64,000 nt of DNA from Anaerolinea thermophila. GTDB lineage: Bacteria > Chloroflexota > Anaerolineae > Anaerolineales > Anaerolineaceae. The DNA is taken from positions 179,501-243,500 of the forward strand of contig NZ_DYHZ01000001.1 of assembly GCF_020723905.1 (NCBI RefSeq), written 5' to 3'. Positions 45,901 to 53,072 of the stretch are shown in pieces. Numbering within the stretch: position 1 is the stretch's first letter; each line of letters opens with the position of its first letter. The notes under the pieces are model-generated. The model made no database searches, had not been told where the DNA came from, and saw only the letters and a list, made by a program, of their open reading frames with translations. Both the position numbers and the translations under genes were made by a program.

Positions 45901-48456
45901 TGCCGCACCCGTTCCATCGGTTACACACAACGAACCCGGCACAAAGGTCATACCGACGGGCAGACTATCGGCTACACGCACATCAAAGGCGCCGTTCAAG
46001 CCGCTACCGGTGTTCTCCACCGTAATGGCAAAAGTCACGCGGTCGCCGGCATCCACTCCACCGGTGATATTGCTGTCTATGGGCTGAGAGGCAAGCCCGC
46101 TGGAATTCACCGTTCCAGTAAAGCGCGGGCATCCTGCACCGGAGAAGGTCACCCCTGCCGGGGCAACCTGCGCCGGGTTAAACACCGCGCCAGCGTTTTC
46201 GGACCAGACTACACCTTTGCGAACGTTCAGAACCGGCTCGGTGAGTTGAATCTGTACAACCGAATCCGCTACACTGTCACCTGCATTGGTTGCGCCTTCA
46301 TGCCCGCGGACCTGGTTGGTCAGGTACAATCCATCTGCAAAGGGATCAGACCGGACCGTCACGGTGAAGAGTAAATCCACCACGGTGGACTGATTTCGGG
46401 TATCATCATAACTGCCATAGGTAAAGCGCAGACTGTTCTCCGAACTGTTGGTGAGGAGCGTGGGAACGATTCCGGAGTAGACGTAGAATGTATCTGCGGG
46501 ACCAAACTTTGCCTGTCCCGGCGGCGGAGCCGCCGCGCTGACAGTGGGATCAAACGTGGTCACCTCGGTTGCCAGGAATACCGGCAGAGGGAGATAATCA
46601 ATCAGATACAGATTTTCCACATCACTGGTGGGCAAAACGTAGCGCAGGCGGTACGTTACCGTATCGGCAGGCGCAACCCGCACTGCGGTACACGGCTGAG
46701 GGGAACAAGCCACCCCGTTGACGGCGTAAATGGTTTTTTCCACAGTTCCCCGTGGAATAGAGGTTTCTACCTGACTTGAATCCTGTTCATCCTCGCCGGT
46801 GGGGGTCAGATTCGCCACATTCAGAACATTGGACATGACCGTAACCAGATTGTTCAGAATGTCACCCTGGTCCACAGAGGGATCGCCAGAAGGATAATTC
46901 ACCACGAAATTTTCCTGCACCACCGTGCGGAAACGCAGGGTCAATGTGGTGGCGCCGCCGTTAAAGGAGGCGCAATCTGGCGCAGGACCGCCCGTCCCAC
47001 CGTCGGGAACGCATCCACCCAGCAGGATACGGTCCAGTCCGCGGCTCTGGAGTTCAGAGGACACGCGGAAAGTTACCTCACTGAAGCCTAAAAAGACATT
47101 CGGCAGCACGGTGTAGTTGGCGGAGTTCATCGGCGCGCTGGTAGTAGCACCGTGCTCGGTCACCGAGAGCACCGGCGTAAAGGTAGCATCCCACGCCTGA
47201 CCATCAGAAAACAAATCGTCAATCACCAGATCGGTCAAGGCGAAGAAATCGGAGACCTGTACCTGTAAGGTGTACTCCAGGGTGTCACCGGGGGAGAGCG
47301 GCGCCGGAGAGAGATTGGACACTGATTTCTGGATGGCAATGGATTTCAAGGTCAGGGTGTAATCGCTGGGCGGCAGATTGGAGATCACCAATCCACTGGT
47401 ATCACGCGGGTCCAGCGGTGTCCAGTTGCCCTCTCCACGTGAATCGTTCAGAGAAGGAACATCATCGCCCGTAACGGGGTTGAGAACGGGGTTACCGCCA
47501 GCATCATTCAAGGGAGCGTAAAAAGTAAACTCCACTACCGCATCGGCAGTGCCTGCACCACCCGTCACCGATGCCCACTGCACCACCAGATCATTATTGG
47601 GGGGGAGTTGCGCACCCGGGGTCACCGGCTGGTCAAGAATCACGGCTCCGCCCGGCGAAATTGAGGTAACCGCCAGAAAAGCCAGATTGGGAGGGAGCAA
47701 ATCGGTCACCGTCAACCCCGTGATTGTTTGTCCAGCGGCAATGTCCACCGTAATGCGGTACGTACGAGGGAAGTTAGGTCCGGTAGCGGTTTCGTCTTCG
47801 GGGCCCAGGTAGGTTTTGGTCACCCGAATGAGAGTCGGAGTGGTGGAAGAGACAGTCCACGCGCCGATAATGGAAGGGTCAGTGGCAGGATCGGAGACAG
47901 GCGTCTCCCCAAATTGATAACCGCCGCGCGCCTGAATATTCAGGGGGGTACCCACATCGGCGTAATTGCTCATATTGACATTGACAACGACTTCTACCGG
48001 CGGCTGATCGGGAACAAAGGACCCAAACGGCAGAAGCAGCACCACCAGTTGATCGCCGGGGGTGCCGCACACCTGCACAGGTGCACCGCTGGTATCTACC
48101 GCATATGGATGTGCCACACATCCAGTCGGGGCAGGGAATGTCAGGACCACAGACGACAACGGCACACCCAGGTAGGTTGCGCCGTTGAATGTCAGTCCAT
48201 CATCTCCATCCGCTCCGGTTGCCGGAAAGATCAGGTCAATGAAGGGACCATATCCCGGGACTGTGCCATTATTGTCAAAAGTGACCGTGAAGGTAAAGGG
48301 CTGTCCCAACATGGTCTCTGCAGAGATATTCAGGGACACGTCGGTGGTAGGCTGAGCCAGAGGACGAGCCTCTACCACCCCCAAAGGCAACACGGTCAAC
48401 AGGATCAGGACGATTCCCCAGATTGACCCGATTCTCAAAACGGCTTTTCTGTCCAT
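36991..48456 (-). CDS. Giant secreted DUF11-repeat protein with LPRTG motif and C-terminal sortase domain
   Basis: A 3821-residue predicted surface protein. Residues 1-36 form a signal or anchor segment (basic start, then a hydrophobic stretch ending VVEARPLAQ). Most of the rest consists of DUF11-type beta-sandwich repeats, recognisable by YTLxYxNxGxxxATxVxxTxxxP and the DPTPGNN ends. Four nearly identical 134-residue units occupy about residues 2664-3199. An LPRTG motif (3655-3659) is followed by a full sortase domain (about 3682-3821) with His3734 (LTAHAYG), Cys3797 (TLITCQG) and Arg3810. No helix follows the sortase. The ATG at 48456 has GGGAGGGG upstream; a 48468 start adds four residues. 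It is probably a stalk or S-layer-associated cell-surface fibre. Whether the sortase acts in cis is inference. Confidence 0.85.
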   Translation of the reverse strand: MDRKAVLRIGSIWGIVLILLTVLPLGVVEARPLAQPTTDVSLNISAETMLGQPFTFTVTFDNNGTVPGYGPFIDLIFPATGADGDDGLTFNGATYLGVPLSSVVLTFPAPTGCVAHPYAVDTSGAPVQVCGTPGDQLVVLLLPFGSFVPDQPPVEVVVNVNMSNYADVGTPLNIQARGGYQFGETPVSDPATDPSIIGAWTVSSTTPTLIRVTKTYLGPEDETATGPNFPRTYRITVDIAAGQTITGLTVTDLLPPNLAFLAVTSISPGGAVILDQPVTPGAQLPPNNDLVVQWASVTGGAGTADAVVEFTFYAPLNDAGGNPVLNPVTGDDVPSLNDSRGEGNWTPLDPRDTSGLVISNLPPSDYTLTLKSIAIQKSVSNLSPAPLSPGDTLEYTLQVQVSDFFALTDLVIDDLFSDGQAWDATFTPVLSVTEHGATTSAPMNSANYTVLPNVFLGFSEVTFRVSSELQSRGLDRILLGGCVPDGGTGGPAPDCASFNGGATTLTLRFRTVVQENFVVNYPSGDPSVDQGDILNNLVTVMSNVLNVANLTPTGEDEQDSSQVETSIPRGTVEKTIYAVNGVACSPQPCTAVRVAPADTVTYRLRYVLPTSDVENLYLIDYLPLPVFLATEVTTFDPTVSAAAPPPGQAKFGPADTFYVYSGIVPTLLTNSSENSLRFTYGSYDDTRNQSTVVDLLFTVTVRSDPFADGLYLTNQVRGHEGATNAGDSVADSVVQIQLTEPVLNVRKGVVWSENAGAVFNPAQVAPAGVTFSGAGCPRFTGTVNSSGLASQPIDSNITGGVDAGDRVTFAITVENTGSGLNGAFDVRVADSLPVGMTFVPGSLCVTDGTGAAIGYTGAETDLFATGIVLNDPGPTANPAGALDPYDLTSGRNIAVITFDVTLDGTVQAQSTLTNTGRLTAFAGSEGGANHVPSGVSETASVSVARPSTAKTLVGTEINSATNGNTQAVIGELVTYEVTVTVPEGVLPSAVLTDTLDSGLAFVDCLSIAASPDLSTDLAGGFAAACNDPTNPTVSAGGGTVTFNLGTITNANRDNAQAETLTIRYTAVVLNVTGNQSGTQLNNLAGLSWSGGSLGAVSAPNLTVIEPNIITGKSRLPSGNRDAGDVVTFTITLTNPNGATDTDAYDVVMTDVVPALLTYVPGSFSVASCSAGAPVLNDSAAPTLTATFAVFPRNTSCELTFQATVNNTVRAGNPAVTNTAVTTWTSLSGSPGDRSPYNTSSEERDGSGAPLNDYQSSASANVSFASTVTSKFLVATSEGHTSGNAVAIGEIVRYRLVVSVPEGTQNNFQVFDDLPLGLTFLNDGTATIAFVSNGAGFTSTGVGIVPAIPVGCTITGNAANATNPPSPLPCTLADGNIGSTPSTSSNVDNFADLAGGSQTGNDVYFKLGNLVNADSDSDNEFVVIEFNAVVDNTGGGSNDAGDTRGNYARTYINGTSNSISGTVNVVVAEPLLTISKSASVASGDAGDPVTFTITVGAQSGANRVTAFDLVVSDTLDGYLVPGTVSVTSSQGATCAGGTPFNATASFAGQVMTMNATCLDPGQTITITIDATISPSAPNGFSINNTATLTYTSLPGSGTPLAGSVPPGGYYYGERDGSQTPNPNNDYRASSTAVIVATNSPQIVKSVSPSSYTIGDLVTYNLLVTLPEGVTQALVVTDDIPVGLEVESYQIITSAASSGGLLAADYNGALPVPTVTQAGGSGGDITFNFGDTPTTADNVANNNAFLIQITARVLNIAGNVDGVIRTNTGTVTYNGPAVPSSSANMTIIEPTITTTKSVTPNANVQAGDVLTYTVRFTNTGNSPAYDVTAVDTLAQGVAYQAGSASCQFFDGTSTAPIAVSVTDNGANLLFEGVPAGSWDIPATNPDAFIECTYQAVALSSLHLDGAHVNTVDADWSSHDGSDAFERVYDDTTPYPNDGTQDTATAAFTSPAPVFTKSDGGLTQATIGQVISYTLTVQSPLGTLRNLTITDTLPAGLVYQTGSLSVGAGITAPVSVTVSSPNDGSAPVTLSIDFGDAVISSSPVTLTFTAQVANVSGNQQGVSLNNTASLTYTDASGASRTLNASDPVTLVEPVITLSKTVVPPTPADAGGVATYTLVLSNPGGANVSPAYDVRLTDTLPAVLTLDTGSVNVTLAGGASGVTNASVGNTLDITIAVIPPGGSATVTFTATLNDTLTPGQTVANTADGVWSSLSGTVSGERDGSGGINDYQTSASANFTSAGYSLSKALISTSAGHTSGASLTIGETVTFELAVSLPEGTIPAPVVVTDDLPSGLAYVSGSGVLDLTGFNGTVDSADPTVASAGSSGDDVIFTFNQPIQVAPDNDPANNVLRLRLTAVVVNELANQNGVTLNNAASLQAGSGPVVQATPVTMTLVEPDLALSKTASTLTPGLGQVVTFTLTIAHSAASTADAQDVVLTDVIPAGLTYVPGSLSSSGYAPTVLDDSGAPNLLVRWDTLPLGQTGVITYQAQVTTPGFGTTMTNNAGLVWTSLSGSDSGERTGSGGVNDYVRASAVTLTSTGPDLQISKSDGDVSATPGGTVTYTLSYSNTGNGVATGVVVSETVPDHTTFVGPAGWTCLPDNNAGSVCTYNLGPLNPGASGTLTVQVQVVNPLPAGVMQIQNVVYIADDGTHGNDPTPGNNTGSDDTPVDAAPDLTVSKTDGGVTATPGDVVAYTLSYANVGNQAATNVVLTETVPAHSVFNAGASTAGWICVPNNNAGSTCTLSLGTLAGGASGTAVFAVTVDNPLPAGVTQIANTVVISDDGTNGTDPTPGNNTGSDDTPVEAAPDLTVSKTDSGVTASPGDVVAYTLSYANVGNQAATNVVLTETVPAHSVFNAGASTAGWTCVPDNNAGSTCTLSLGTLAGGASGTAVFAVTVDNPLPAGVTQIANTVVISDDGTNGTDPTPGNNTGSDDTPVEAAPDLTVSKTDSGVTASPGDVVAYTLSYANVGNQAATNVVLTETVPAHSVFNAGASTAGWTCVPDNNAGSTCTLSLGTLAGGASGTAVFAVTVDNPLPAGVTQIANTVVISDDGTNGTDPTPGNNTGSDDTPVEAAPDLTVSKTDSGVTASPGDVVAYTLSYANVGNQAATNVVLTETVPAHSVFNAGASTAGWTCVPDNNAGSTCTLSLGTLAGGASGTAVFAVTVDNPLPAGVTQIANTVVISDDGANGADPTPGNNTGNDTTPLGAAPDLTIEKSDGVDLVSPGETLVYTLTVRNVGNQHATGVAIEETVPSGTTFVPSSSTAGWSCTPDNSAGSVCTLNVGTLAAGATFTAQFAVAVDDPLNPEVLRIWNTATVRDDGENGDDPTPDNNTSTDMDEIGVSAKRLVETNQDFTTNPEVAVGEVLTYEIALDIPSGAVQNLVLTDTLDRGLAFIGCESITADPAVTASAGPLTAICNTASIVTEPAGSANPADAGRRMVLNFGNVTNTSPDPQPLVVRYRVVVLNTAENVSGVTLNNHARWTWVGGSLEAEATPVRIIEPKLMVEKTVTPREALEGQEVTYTITLSRHPDNEGPAYDVTLSDVVPYGLTYVPGTWQFVSGLAPTTLTDSGAPTLVATWDVFPADAPATVLQFRARVTGIKPGNSVTNVAQVVWSSLPGNVGIPQSPYNTRSTERSYVPGSSVDVYGASGEVSLLVPEVVLPRTGFTPGQVTRLPEQPQEKQYADQGMVLEIPSLGVKAPIMGVPLTAEGWDLTWLTSQVGYLEGTAFPTWKGNSGLTAHAYGPDGKPGPFVNLGKLKWGDTITIRYAGQEYRYAVRVVKRVQPNDLSVLSHQERAWLTLITCQGYDERTRDYTSRVVVQAVLIEVK
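36994..37413 (-). other. Sortase domain encoded at the 3' end of the giant gene
   Basis: Residues 3682-3821 of the giant protein match a class D/E/F-like sortase barrel. It opens with LEIPSLGVKAPIMGV. The catalytic histidine lies in NSGLTAHAYG (His3734), the cysteine in LTLITCQGYDE (Cys3797) and the arginine in TSRVVV (Arg3810). All three catalytic residues are present and in order, so the domain should be active. Confidence 0.85.
37480..37494 (-). other. LPRTG sortase-recognition motif within the giant protein
   Basis: Residues 3655-3659 read LPRTG and are followed by Phe, about 25 residues before the sortase domain. A classical sorting signal would be followed by a hydrophobic helix and basic tail; here the sortase domain takes that place. 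Confidence 0.7.
38860..40467 (-). repeat. Four tandem 402-bp coding repeats (134-aa DUF11 units)
   Basis: Units at 38860-39261, 39262-39663, 39664-40065 and 40066-40467 have an exact 402-bp period. The middle copies are identical or almost identical over long stretches; the outer ones carry scattered differences (for example near 38880-38900 and 40265-40290). Further diverged units flank them on both sides. The near-identity at DNA level, including third codon positions, points to recent amplification or gene conversion, and copy number may vary between strains. Confidence 0.92.
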
Positions 48457-48584
48457 ATCCCCTCCCAAGGCAGTTATAGTCTCTTCCGGACCGTATTCGA
48501 TTTGGCATTAACAATTCAAGTTTACATAAGAACACTCTCCCAAACAGCCAAGAAAAATTACAAAAATATTACAGATATAATTAC

Positions 48585-50678
48585 TTATTGACCTGAATTC
48601 ATCACAATAACCCTTACTTCATAAGGAGAAAGCGTCAGGGTCAGTTGTTCCTGTGAACGCTCCACGGGGAAATGAAGCAAATCCTCCACCTGCCGGGCAG
48701 GGACAGAGACCTGAACCGTGACCGTTTCACTGGTTGGATTGGTCAGGAACCAGGCTTCCTGATTTCCCAAAACACGGCGGCGCAGCAACAAGTCTCCCAC
48801 CCGTTGAGGACGCACCCCAAACCACCCCAGTAACCGGCGCACAAAGAGACGCGCCTCCGGTTCAATGTGAGCAAAGGCACTGTGCCCAACCGCTGTGCCA
48901 ATCAGCCATGCCTGTCCGCGCACCCCCACCCGGAAGGCACCCGCCGGACGCCCACGGTACCAGAACACCGGCTGACTGCCCTGATTTTCAATCTGCTGAA
49001 CCCATACGCTGGCACGCACACGCAAGCCCTCCATGGGTCCGCGCCCTTCGAGGTAGCCCGCTTCGTCCCTCTCCCGCCAATGATGCTCCAGAGGTGACCA
49101 GCGCGGAGACTCATCCGGCTCATCCACGAGACGTTGATTCACCACCCGCACGCCAAACAGGTAACGCAAGAGCGGAGAGAACTCGCCGGGAACTGCCCAT
49201 CCATCTTCCGTCAACATTCCTGTTCCGACTTCACTGACCAGATTGCCTCCTGCAGAGACGTACGCCGAAAGGCGGCGGGCAGTTTCATTTTCCAGAGCCA
49301 GCGGCAAAGGCAAAATCAGCGCACGATACCGTTCTGCCAGGGCTTCATCCACAGCCTCGGCAGGAACAAAATCCATTGGGAAGCCCTCCTCCCAGAGCAA
49401 CCGGTGCCACCCGCGCACACTGTAATGATAATGCTCTCCAAGACCGGGCAGGGTTTCACACACCCGCCGGTTGATATCATCCAGCACAATACCCACCTGT
49501 ACATCCGCAAGGCGTCCCTGCATGAACAACTCCGCCTGGGATTGAAGTGCCTTTCCCAGCGAAGCAACTTCCCGCATCCGCGGTGAGGACTCCCCCTCAC
49601 TCTCCAGCAAAGCAAAACCGCGCTCCAGAGGGTTCAGCCCGGGGCGCACCCCCGAAAGTCCTACCCCACTGGCCCCGGCGCTGAGGGCAGTCAGCACCCA
49701 GCGCCGCAATTCCTCCGGAGAGGGTGAACTTCCCTCCTGCCAGAGGGTTTGCTCAGGACCTGCCTGAAGCGGAACAACCCGGAACGGGCGGAGATCAGAT
49801 CCCCAACTGCGTGCGCGGTCGCCCGCATACGCTACGGAAAGCATCCCAGCAAGCGCGGTTCCTCTCTGACGAACGCGCTCTTCCGGGTGCGCTGCAGCAT
49901 CGTCCCAGCGATGTACAGCCTGACGCGAGGGAAAACAGGACACTCCCGGTAGATCAGCGGGCACACCGGGATGAGGGAACTGACCGGGTAGATCCAGCGA
50001 GAGCGCATGTACCGGTCGCTGGCGGGCATCGGCGGAGTGAACAGTCTGCATCAGCCGGTGGAACCACTCCAGACGCCAATTTTCCAGAAAGGCCTGCCAT
50101 GCCACCCGTTGAGGCACATCTTGCGGCCGCCAGTATTCTGGACGGATCTCTTCCCAGGCGGTGTAAGCCGTCTTCCAGCGCTCGTTGAGGGCATTCAAAT
50201 CTCCGTATTGTTTCTGGAGCCAGTGAGAGAAGGCTTCAACAGCACGGGCAGAGGGCAGGACATCCATCACGGCTTCGGTCTGGCGAAAATCGGGCACATC
50301 CACACCCCATCCGGCAATTTCATCCCAGGTGCTCCATCGCTCCACCACCCTTCCCACGAATTGCGCGAAGGATTCTACGGGGTCAGAGATGTGCCCGGAA
50401 ACGGTCATCCACCATCCCGACAGAGATGAGACCTGGAATACCGGCAACAGGTCCATGGATAACTGACGGGCTTTGTTCAGCCAGGATTCATACACCTCCC
50501 AGCGCCAGTCCTCCTCGCGCGGGGACAGGATGGCGCAGTTGACAGGAAAGTACACCAGATGAATACCCTGCTGGTGAAGAATTTGCAGATCACGATCCAG
50601 TTCGCCGGACAAAGGCATCGGTTCACGGTACAGAACCACCCCAAGTGGAAAAAGGGAAGACGGTTGAGATACAGGCAT
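48585..50678 (-). CDS. GH42-like beta-galactosidase homologue lacking both catalytic glutamates
   Basis: A 697-residue protein with the GH42 plan. A TIM barrel with the family stretch HWLQKQYGDLNALNERW...AYTAWEEI (about residues 152-178) is followed by a trimerisation (GATase-like) domain (about 385-600) and a small C-terminal beta domain. Where GH42 enzymes have GWQxDNE, this protein reads GWGVDVPD (123-130). Where the nucleophile Glu is expected before QPG...NW, it reads VPLQAGP (302-308). Both catalytic glutamates therefore appear lost. There is no signal peptide. GAGG lies before the ATG at 50678. I infer a non-hydrolytic sugar-binding or regulatory role, or an enzyme with relocated residues. 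It is 128 nt upstream of the giant gene on the same strand. Confidence 0.68.
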   Translation of the reverse strand: MPVSQPSSLFPLGVVLYREPMPLSGELDRDLQILHQQGIHLVYFPVNCAILSPREEDWRWEVYESWLNKARQLSMDLLPVFQVSSLSGWWMTVSGHISDPVESFAQFVGRVVERWSTWDEIAGWGVDVPDFRQTEAVMDVLPSARAVEAFSHWLQKQYGDLNALNERWKTAYTAWEEIRPEYWRPQDVPQRVAWQAFLENWRLEWFHRLMQTVHSADARQRPVHALSLDLPGQFPHPGVPADLPGVSCFPSRQAVHRWDDAAAHPEERVRQRGTALAGMLSVAYAGDRARSWGSDLRPFRVVPLQAGPEQTLWQEGSSPSPEELRRWVLTALSAGASGVGLSGVRPGLNPLERGFALLESEGESSPRMREVASLGKALQSQAELFMQGRLADVQVGIVLDDINRRVCETLPGLGEHYHYSVRGWHRLLWEEGFPMDFVPAEAVDEALAERYRALILPLPLALENETARRLSAYVSAGGNLVSEVGTGMLTEDGWAVPGEFSPLLRYLFGVRVVNQRLVDEPDESPRWSPLEHHWRERDEAGYLEGRGPMEGLRVRASVWVQQIENQGSQPVFWYRGRPAGAFRVGVRGQAWLIGTAVGHSAFAHIEPEARLFVRRLLGWFGVRPQRVGDLLLRRRVLGNQEAWFLTNPTSETVTVQVSVPARQVEDLLHFPVERSQEQLTLTLSPYEVRVIVMNSGQ

Positions 50679-50785
50679 GTTTTTTTCCTCGCGGCTAAGA
50701 TTGGGAGTATTTTACCCTGCTTGCGGTTCAAAATGCATGTATGATAAAGAATATCCTCAAGTCGAACCGCTACAGGAGGAACTCC

Positions 50786-52102
50786 ATGAGTCATTCTCCC
50801 ATCTCTCTCCCCTGGGGAAAGGACTCCCTCACCCTGGAATTGCCCCCTTCATGGAACCTGATGGGTGTACTGGGACCCTCTCCCCTGCCCGGTGTAGCCA
50901 GTGCGGAAGATGAAACCGCTCGCAGACTGCAGGAAGTCATCGGCAGCCCGTCGCTGGCAGAACTGGCGCGCGACGCCCGACATGTGGTTGTGGTGATTGA
51001 CGATGGCAGTCGTCCCACTCCCATTGCCCGGTTGTTCCCTGCGGTCATGGCAGAACTGGAGCGCGGCGGCGTTTCAGCAGAACAGGTCACCGTGATTCCG
51101 GCGCTGGGAGTGCACCGTCCCATGCAGGCAGAAGAAGTGGCTCAACGCATCGGCGGGGAGTGGATGAGCCGGGTGCAATGGGAAAGCCATGATTGCGATT
51201 CTCCAGAACGTCTTGCCTTTTTAGGGACAACCTCGCGGGGCACCCCTGTTTACCTGAACAGGACCGTTGCCGGGGCGGATTTAATTGTTTCCATTGGCTG
51301 TATTGAGCCGCACATCATCGCCAGTTTTGGCGGCGGTTATAAAAATCTCATTCCCGGGGTAGCCGGTCGTGCCACCATCGCTCACAATCATGCACTGAAC
51401 TGCCATCCCTCCACCTTCAACATGGTCGGACAACCCATCGAGCGCAATCCCATGCGCCTTGACCTGGAAGAAGGTGCGCAAATGCTTAAGGGGAAGGTGT
51501 TCATTGTCAACGCCGTGCTGAACAGCGCTCTGGAAGTCGTCAAAGTTGTCAGCGGGCACCCTATCCATGCTCACCGCGCGGGTACACAGGTGAGTGCGCA
51601 GATTTACGGCGTTCCCATCCCAGCCCCGGCTGATGTGTTGATCACCGCATCCTACCCCATGGATCAGGATCTGCGGCAGGGGGTGAAAGCGCTGGCAAAC
51701 ACCATCCGCGCGCTCAAGCCCGGCGGGGTTATGATCACCACAATCCGCGCCGAAGAAGGGGTAGGCGTATTTGGACTGGCAAACCGCAAATTACCGGTTG
51801 GACGCAAAGTCCTCAGACTGCTGGCACCGTTGCTCCTGCCGCGCGTTCCGAAACTTCGCCTGAAAGGCATGGGAGAAGAGGATAAATTCTTCCTTTACTT
51901 TGCCCTGCAAGCCATGCTTCAAGGCACGCTCCTGCTTTACGCTCCCACCATCCCGCTGGAAATTCATGAACGGTTGCCGTTCGTCTCCTTCGTCCCCGAT
52001 CTTCAGACGGCGCTTAACGTGGCAAAACAACGCTTCCCCGAAAAAGCCCATGTGCTGGTCTTCCCTCAGGGGGGAATGACCTATCCAATTCTTCCCGGGT
52101 AA
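50786..52102 (+). CDS. LarA-like nickel-dependent racemase family protein (DUF2088)
   Basis: A 438-residue cytoplasmic protein of the lactate racemase LarA family, whose members use a nickel-pincer nucleotide to racemise or epimerise alpha-hydroxy acids. Positions corresponding to LarA's key residues are present: IDDGSRPTP (Asp72/73, Arg76), GVH (His110), IEPH (His176), GGGYK (Lys186) and AHNH (His202). AGGAGG lies 6 nt before the ATG at 50786; the longer in-frame start at 50741 is not needed. No larB, larC or larE cofactor genes are in the window. The substrate is unknown; sugar acids or lactate are plausible. It diverges from the GH42-like gene. Confidence 0.85.
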   Translation: MSHSPISLPWGKDSLTLELPPSWNLMGVLGPSPLPGVASAEDETARRLQEVIGSPSLAELARDARHVVVVIDDGSRPTPIARLFPAVMAELERGGVSAEQVTVIPALGVHRPMQAEEVAQRIGGEWMSRVQWESHDCDSPERLAFLGTTSRGTPVYLNRTVAGADLIVSIGCIEPHIIASFGGGYKNLIPGVAGRATIAHNHALNCHPSTFNMVGQPIERNPMRLDLEEGAQMLKGKVFIVNAVLNSALEVVKVVSGHPIHAHRAGTQVSAQIYGVPIPAPADVLITASYPMDQDLRQGVKALANTIRALKPGGVMITTIRAEEGVGVFGLANRKLPVGRKVLRLLAPLLLPRVPKLRLKGMGEEDKFFLYFALQAMLQGTLLLYAPTIPLEIHERLPFVSFVPDLQTALNVAKQRFPEKAHVLVFPQGGMTYPILPG

Positions 52103-52127
52103 GGGTATTGCTACTGGTAAAAGGTCT

Positions 52128-52166
52128 TTCAGGCGGGGTGAAAAGTCTTATCCCGCCTGAAGTTTT
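52128..52166. terminator. Bidirectional terminator between larA-like and EEP genes
   Basis: TTCAGGCGGG (52128-52137) pairs with CCCGCCTGAA (52152-52161) across a 14-nt loop and is followed by GTTTTG on the plus strand and AGACCTTTT on the minus strand. It lies between two convergent genes. Confidence 0.6.
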
Positions 52167-52175
52167 GATGATCGG

Positions 52176-52904
52176 CTAAACCATGCTGTACGGGCTTCTG
52201 GGAACGAACTCCACCACCACCGGACAGTGATCGCTGTACTCCAGCCATTCTGCTGAGGCACCCACCTCCACCCGTTTAAGGCGTCGAATCCAGCGCGCCG
52301 GGAAAAATACATAATCAATATGCCCTGCCTGTTCGGCTTTACGCCCCCGAAAAAAAGTGGGGGTCTTCTCCATGCCAGTCTTCTCTCCGGTGGCAAAATG
52401 GTAGGCACTGACCAGCCCCAGCGTTTGCAGGTTCGCCGCCAGAACGGCATGATTGCCAATCCGTCCCCGGGGAGTGGAACGTTGATTGCTGTTGAAATCT
52501 CCCAGAATGACCGTATCGGCAGAAAGAATGAACTCCCGGTACACCCCCAGCGCCCGGTAAGCCTGCCCGCTGTATGCCAGCCGCCAGTCGGCATGCTTCA
52601 TTGTCCAGACGGCTATGAGATGAAAAGGGATCGGGGTTTTCACCTCAACCGGAATGGCATAGTGAATGGTGGGATCAAACATTTCGCTGACCTGAAACGA
52701 CACTCCCGTCCATGAGAAGATTCCGACCCCCCGGGTGGGCTTTTCGCCATACCAGGTTGCACTTATCGGCGCATTTCCCTGCTTCCAGGGAATGCGCTCA
52801 AGGCTCTCGCATTCCTGCACCACCGCCACATCGGGACGGAGAGCGGCAAGAGCCGGGTATTTCTTGCGAAACGCCCCCTGACAGTTCCAGGTAACCAGTT
52901 TCAT
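52176..52904 (-). CDS. Endonuclease/exonuclease/phosphatase family protein
   Basis: A 242-residue metal-dependent phosphoesterase of the EEP (DNase I-like) superfamily. The fold's motifs are visible in order: LVTWNCQGA at the start (Asn metal ligand), VVQECE (catalytic Glu), VILGDFNSN (about residues 132-140) and the C-terminal YSDHCPVVVEF with the catalytic His. It is somewhat shorter than ExoIII, and the substrate (DNA, lipid or other phosphoester) cannot be decided. No ribosome site precedes the ATG. A TATAAT ends exactly 8 nt upstream, so the mRNA is probably leaderless. Confidence 0.85.
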   Translation of the reverse strand: MKLVTWNCQGAFRKKYPALAALRPDVAVVQECESLERIPWKQGNAPISATWYGEKPTRGVGIFSWTGVSFQVSEMFDPTIHYAIPVEVKTPIPFHLIAVWTMKHADWRLAYSGQAYRALGVYREFILSADTVILGDFNSNQRSTPRGRIGNHAVLAANLQTLGLVSAYHFATGEKTGMEKTPTFFRGRKAEQAGHIDYVFFPARWIRRLKRVEVGASAEWLEYSDHCPVVVEFVPRSPYSMV

Positions 52905-52912
52905 CAAGGGCG

Positions 52913-52918
52913 ATTATA
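52913..52918 (-). promoter_or_regulatory. -10 element for a leaderless EEP transcript
   Basis: Consensus TATAAT on the minus strand (52918-52913), 8 nt before the ATG at 52904. The -35 region is weak. Transcription is predicted to start at or within a base or two of the start codon. Confidence 0.55.
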
Positions 52919-52981
52919 CCGGTTTTGCTTTTTTTCAGGCACAGGTGAGAAATATTCCCCATATCTATCTCTTAAATTTTG

Positions 52982-52990
52982 TGCTATTAT
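52982..52990 (+). promoter_or_regulatory. Extended -10 promoter of the 727-residue protein gene
   Basis: TG (52982-52983), one base, then TATTAT (52985-52990), inside an A/T-rich stretch about 80 nt upstream of the ATG at 53073. No clear -35. Confidence 0.35.
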
Positions 52991-53072
52991 GATAAAGTAA
53001 ATCAATTTTATTTATGTTTTCAGCCTTTTCTGAAGGTGAGAAAACAGCCAAGCCGCATAATGGAGGTGCTGG

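Noticed and set aside
36991-48456. Non-ribosomal peptide or polyketide synthase considered for the giant gene
   Set aside because: The translation has no adenylation, ketosynthase or carrier motifs; it is Thr/Val/Asn/Gly-rich DUF11 repeats with a secretion signal.
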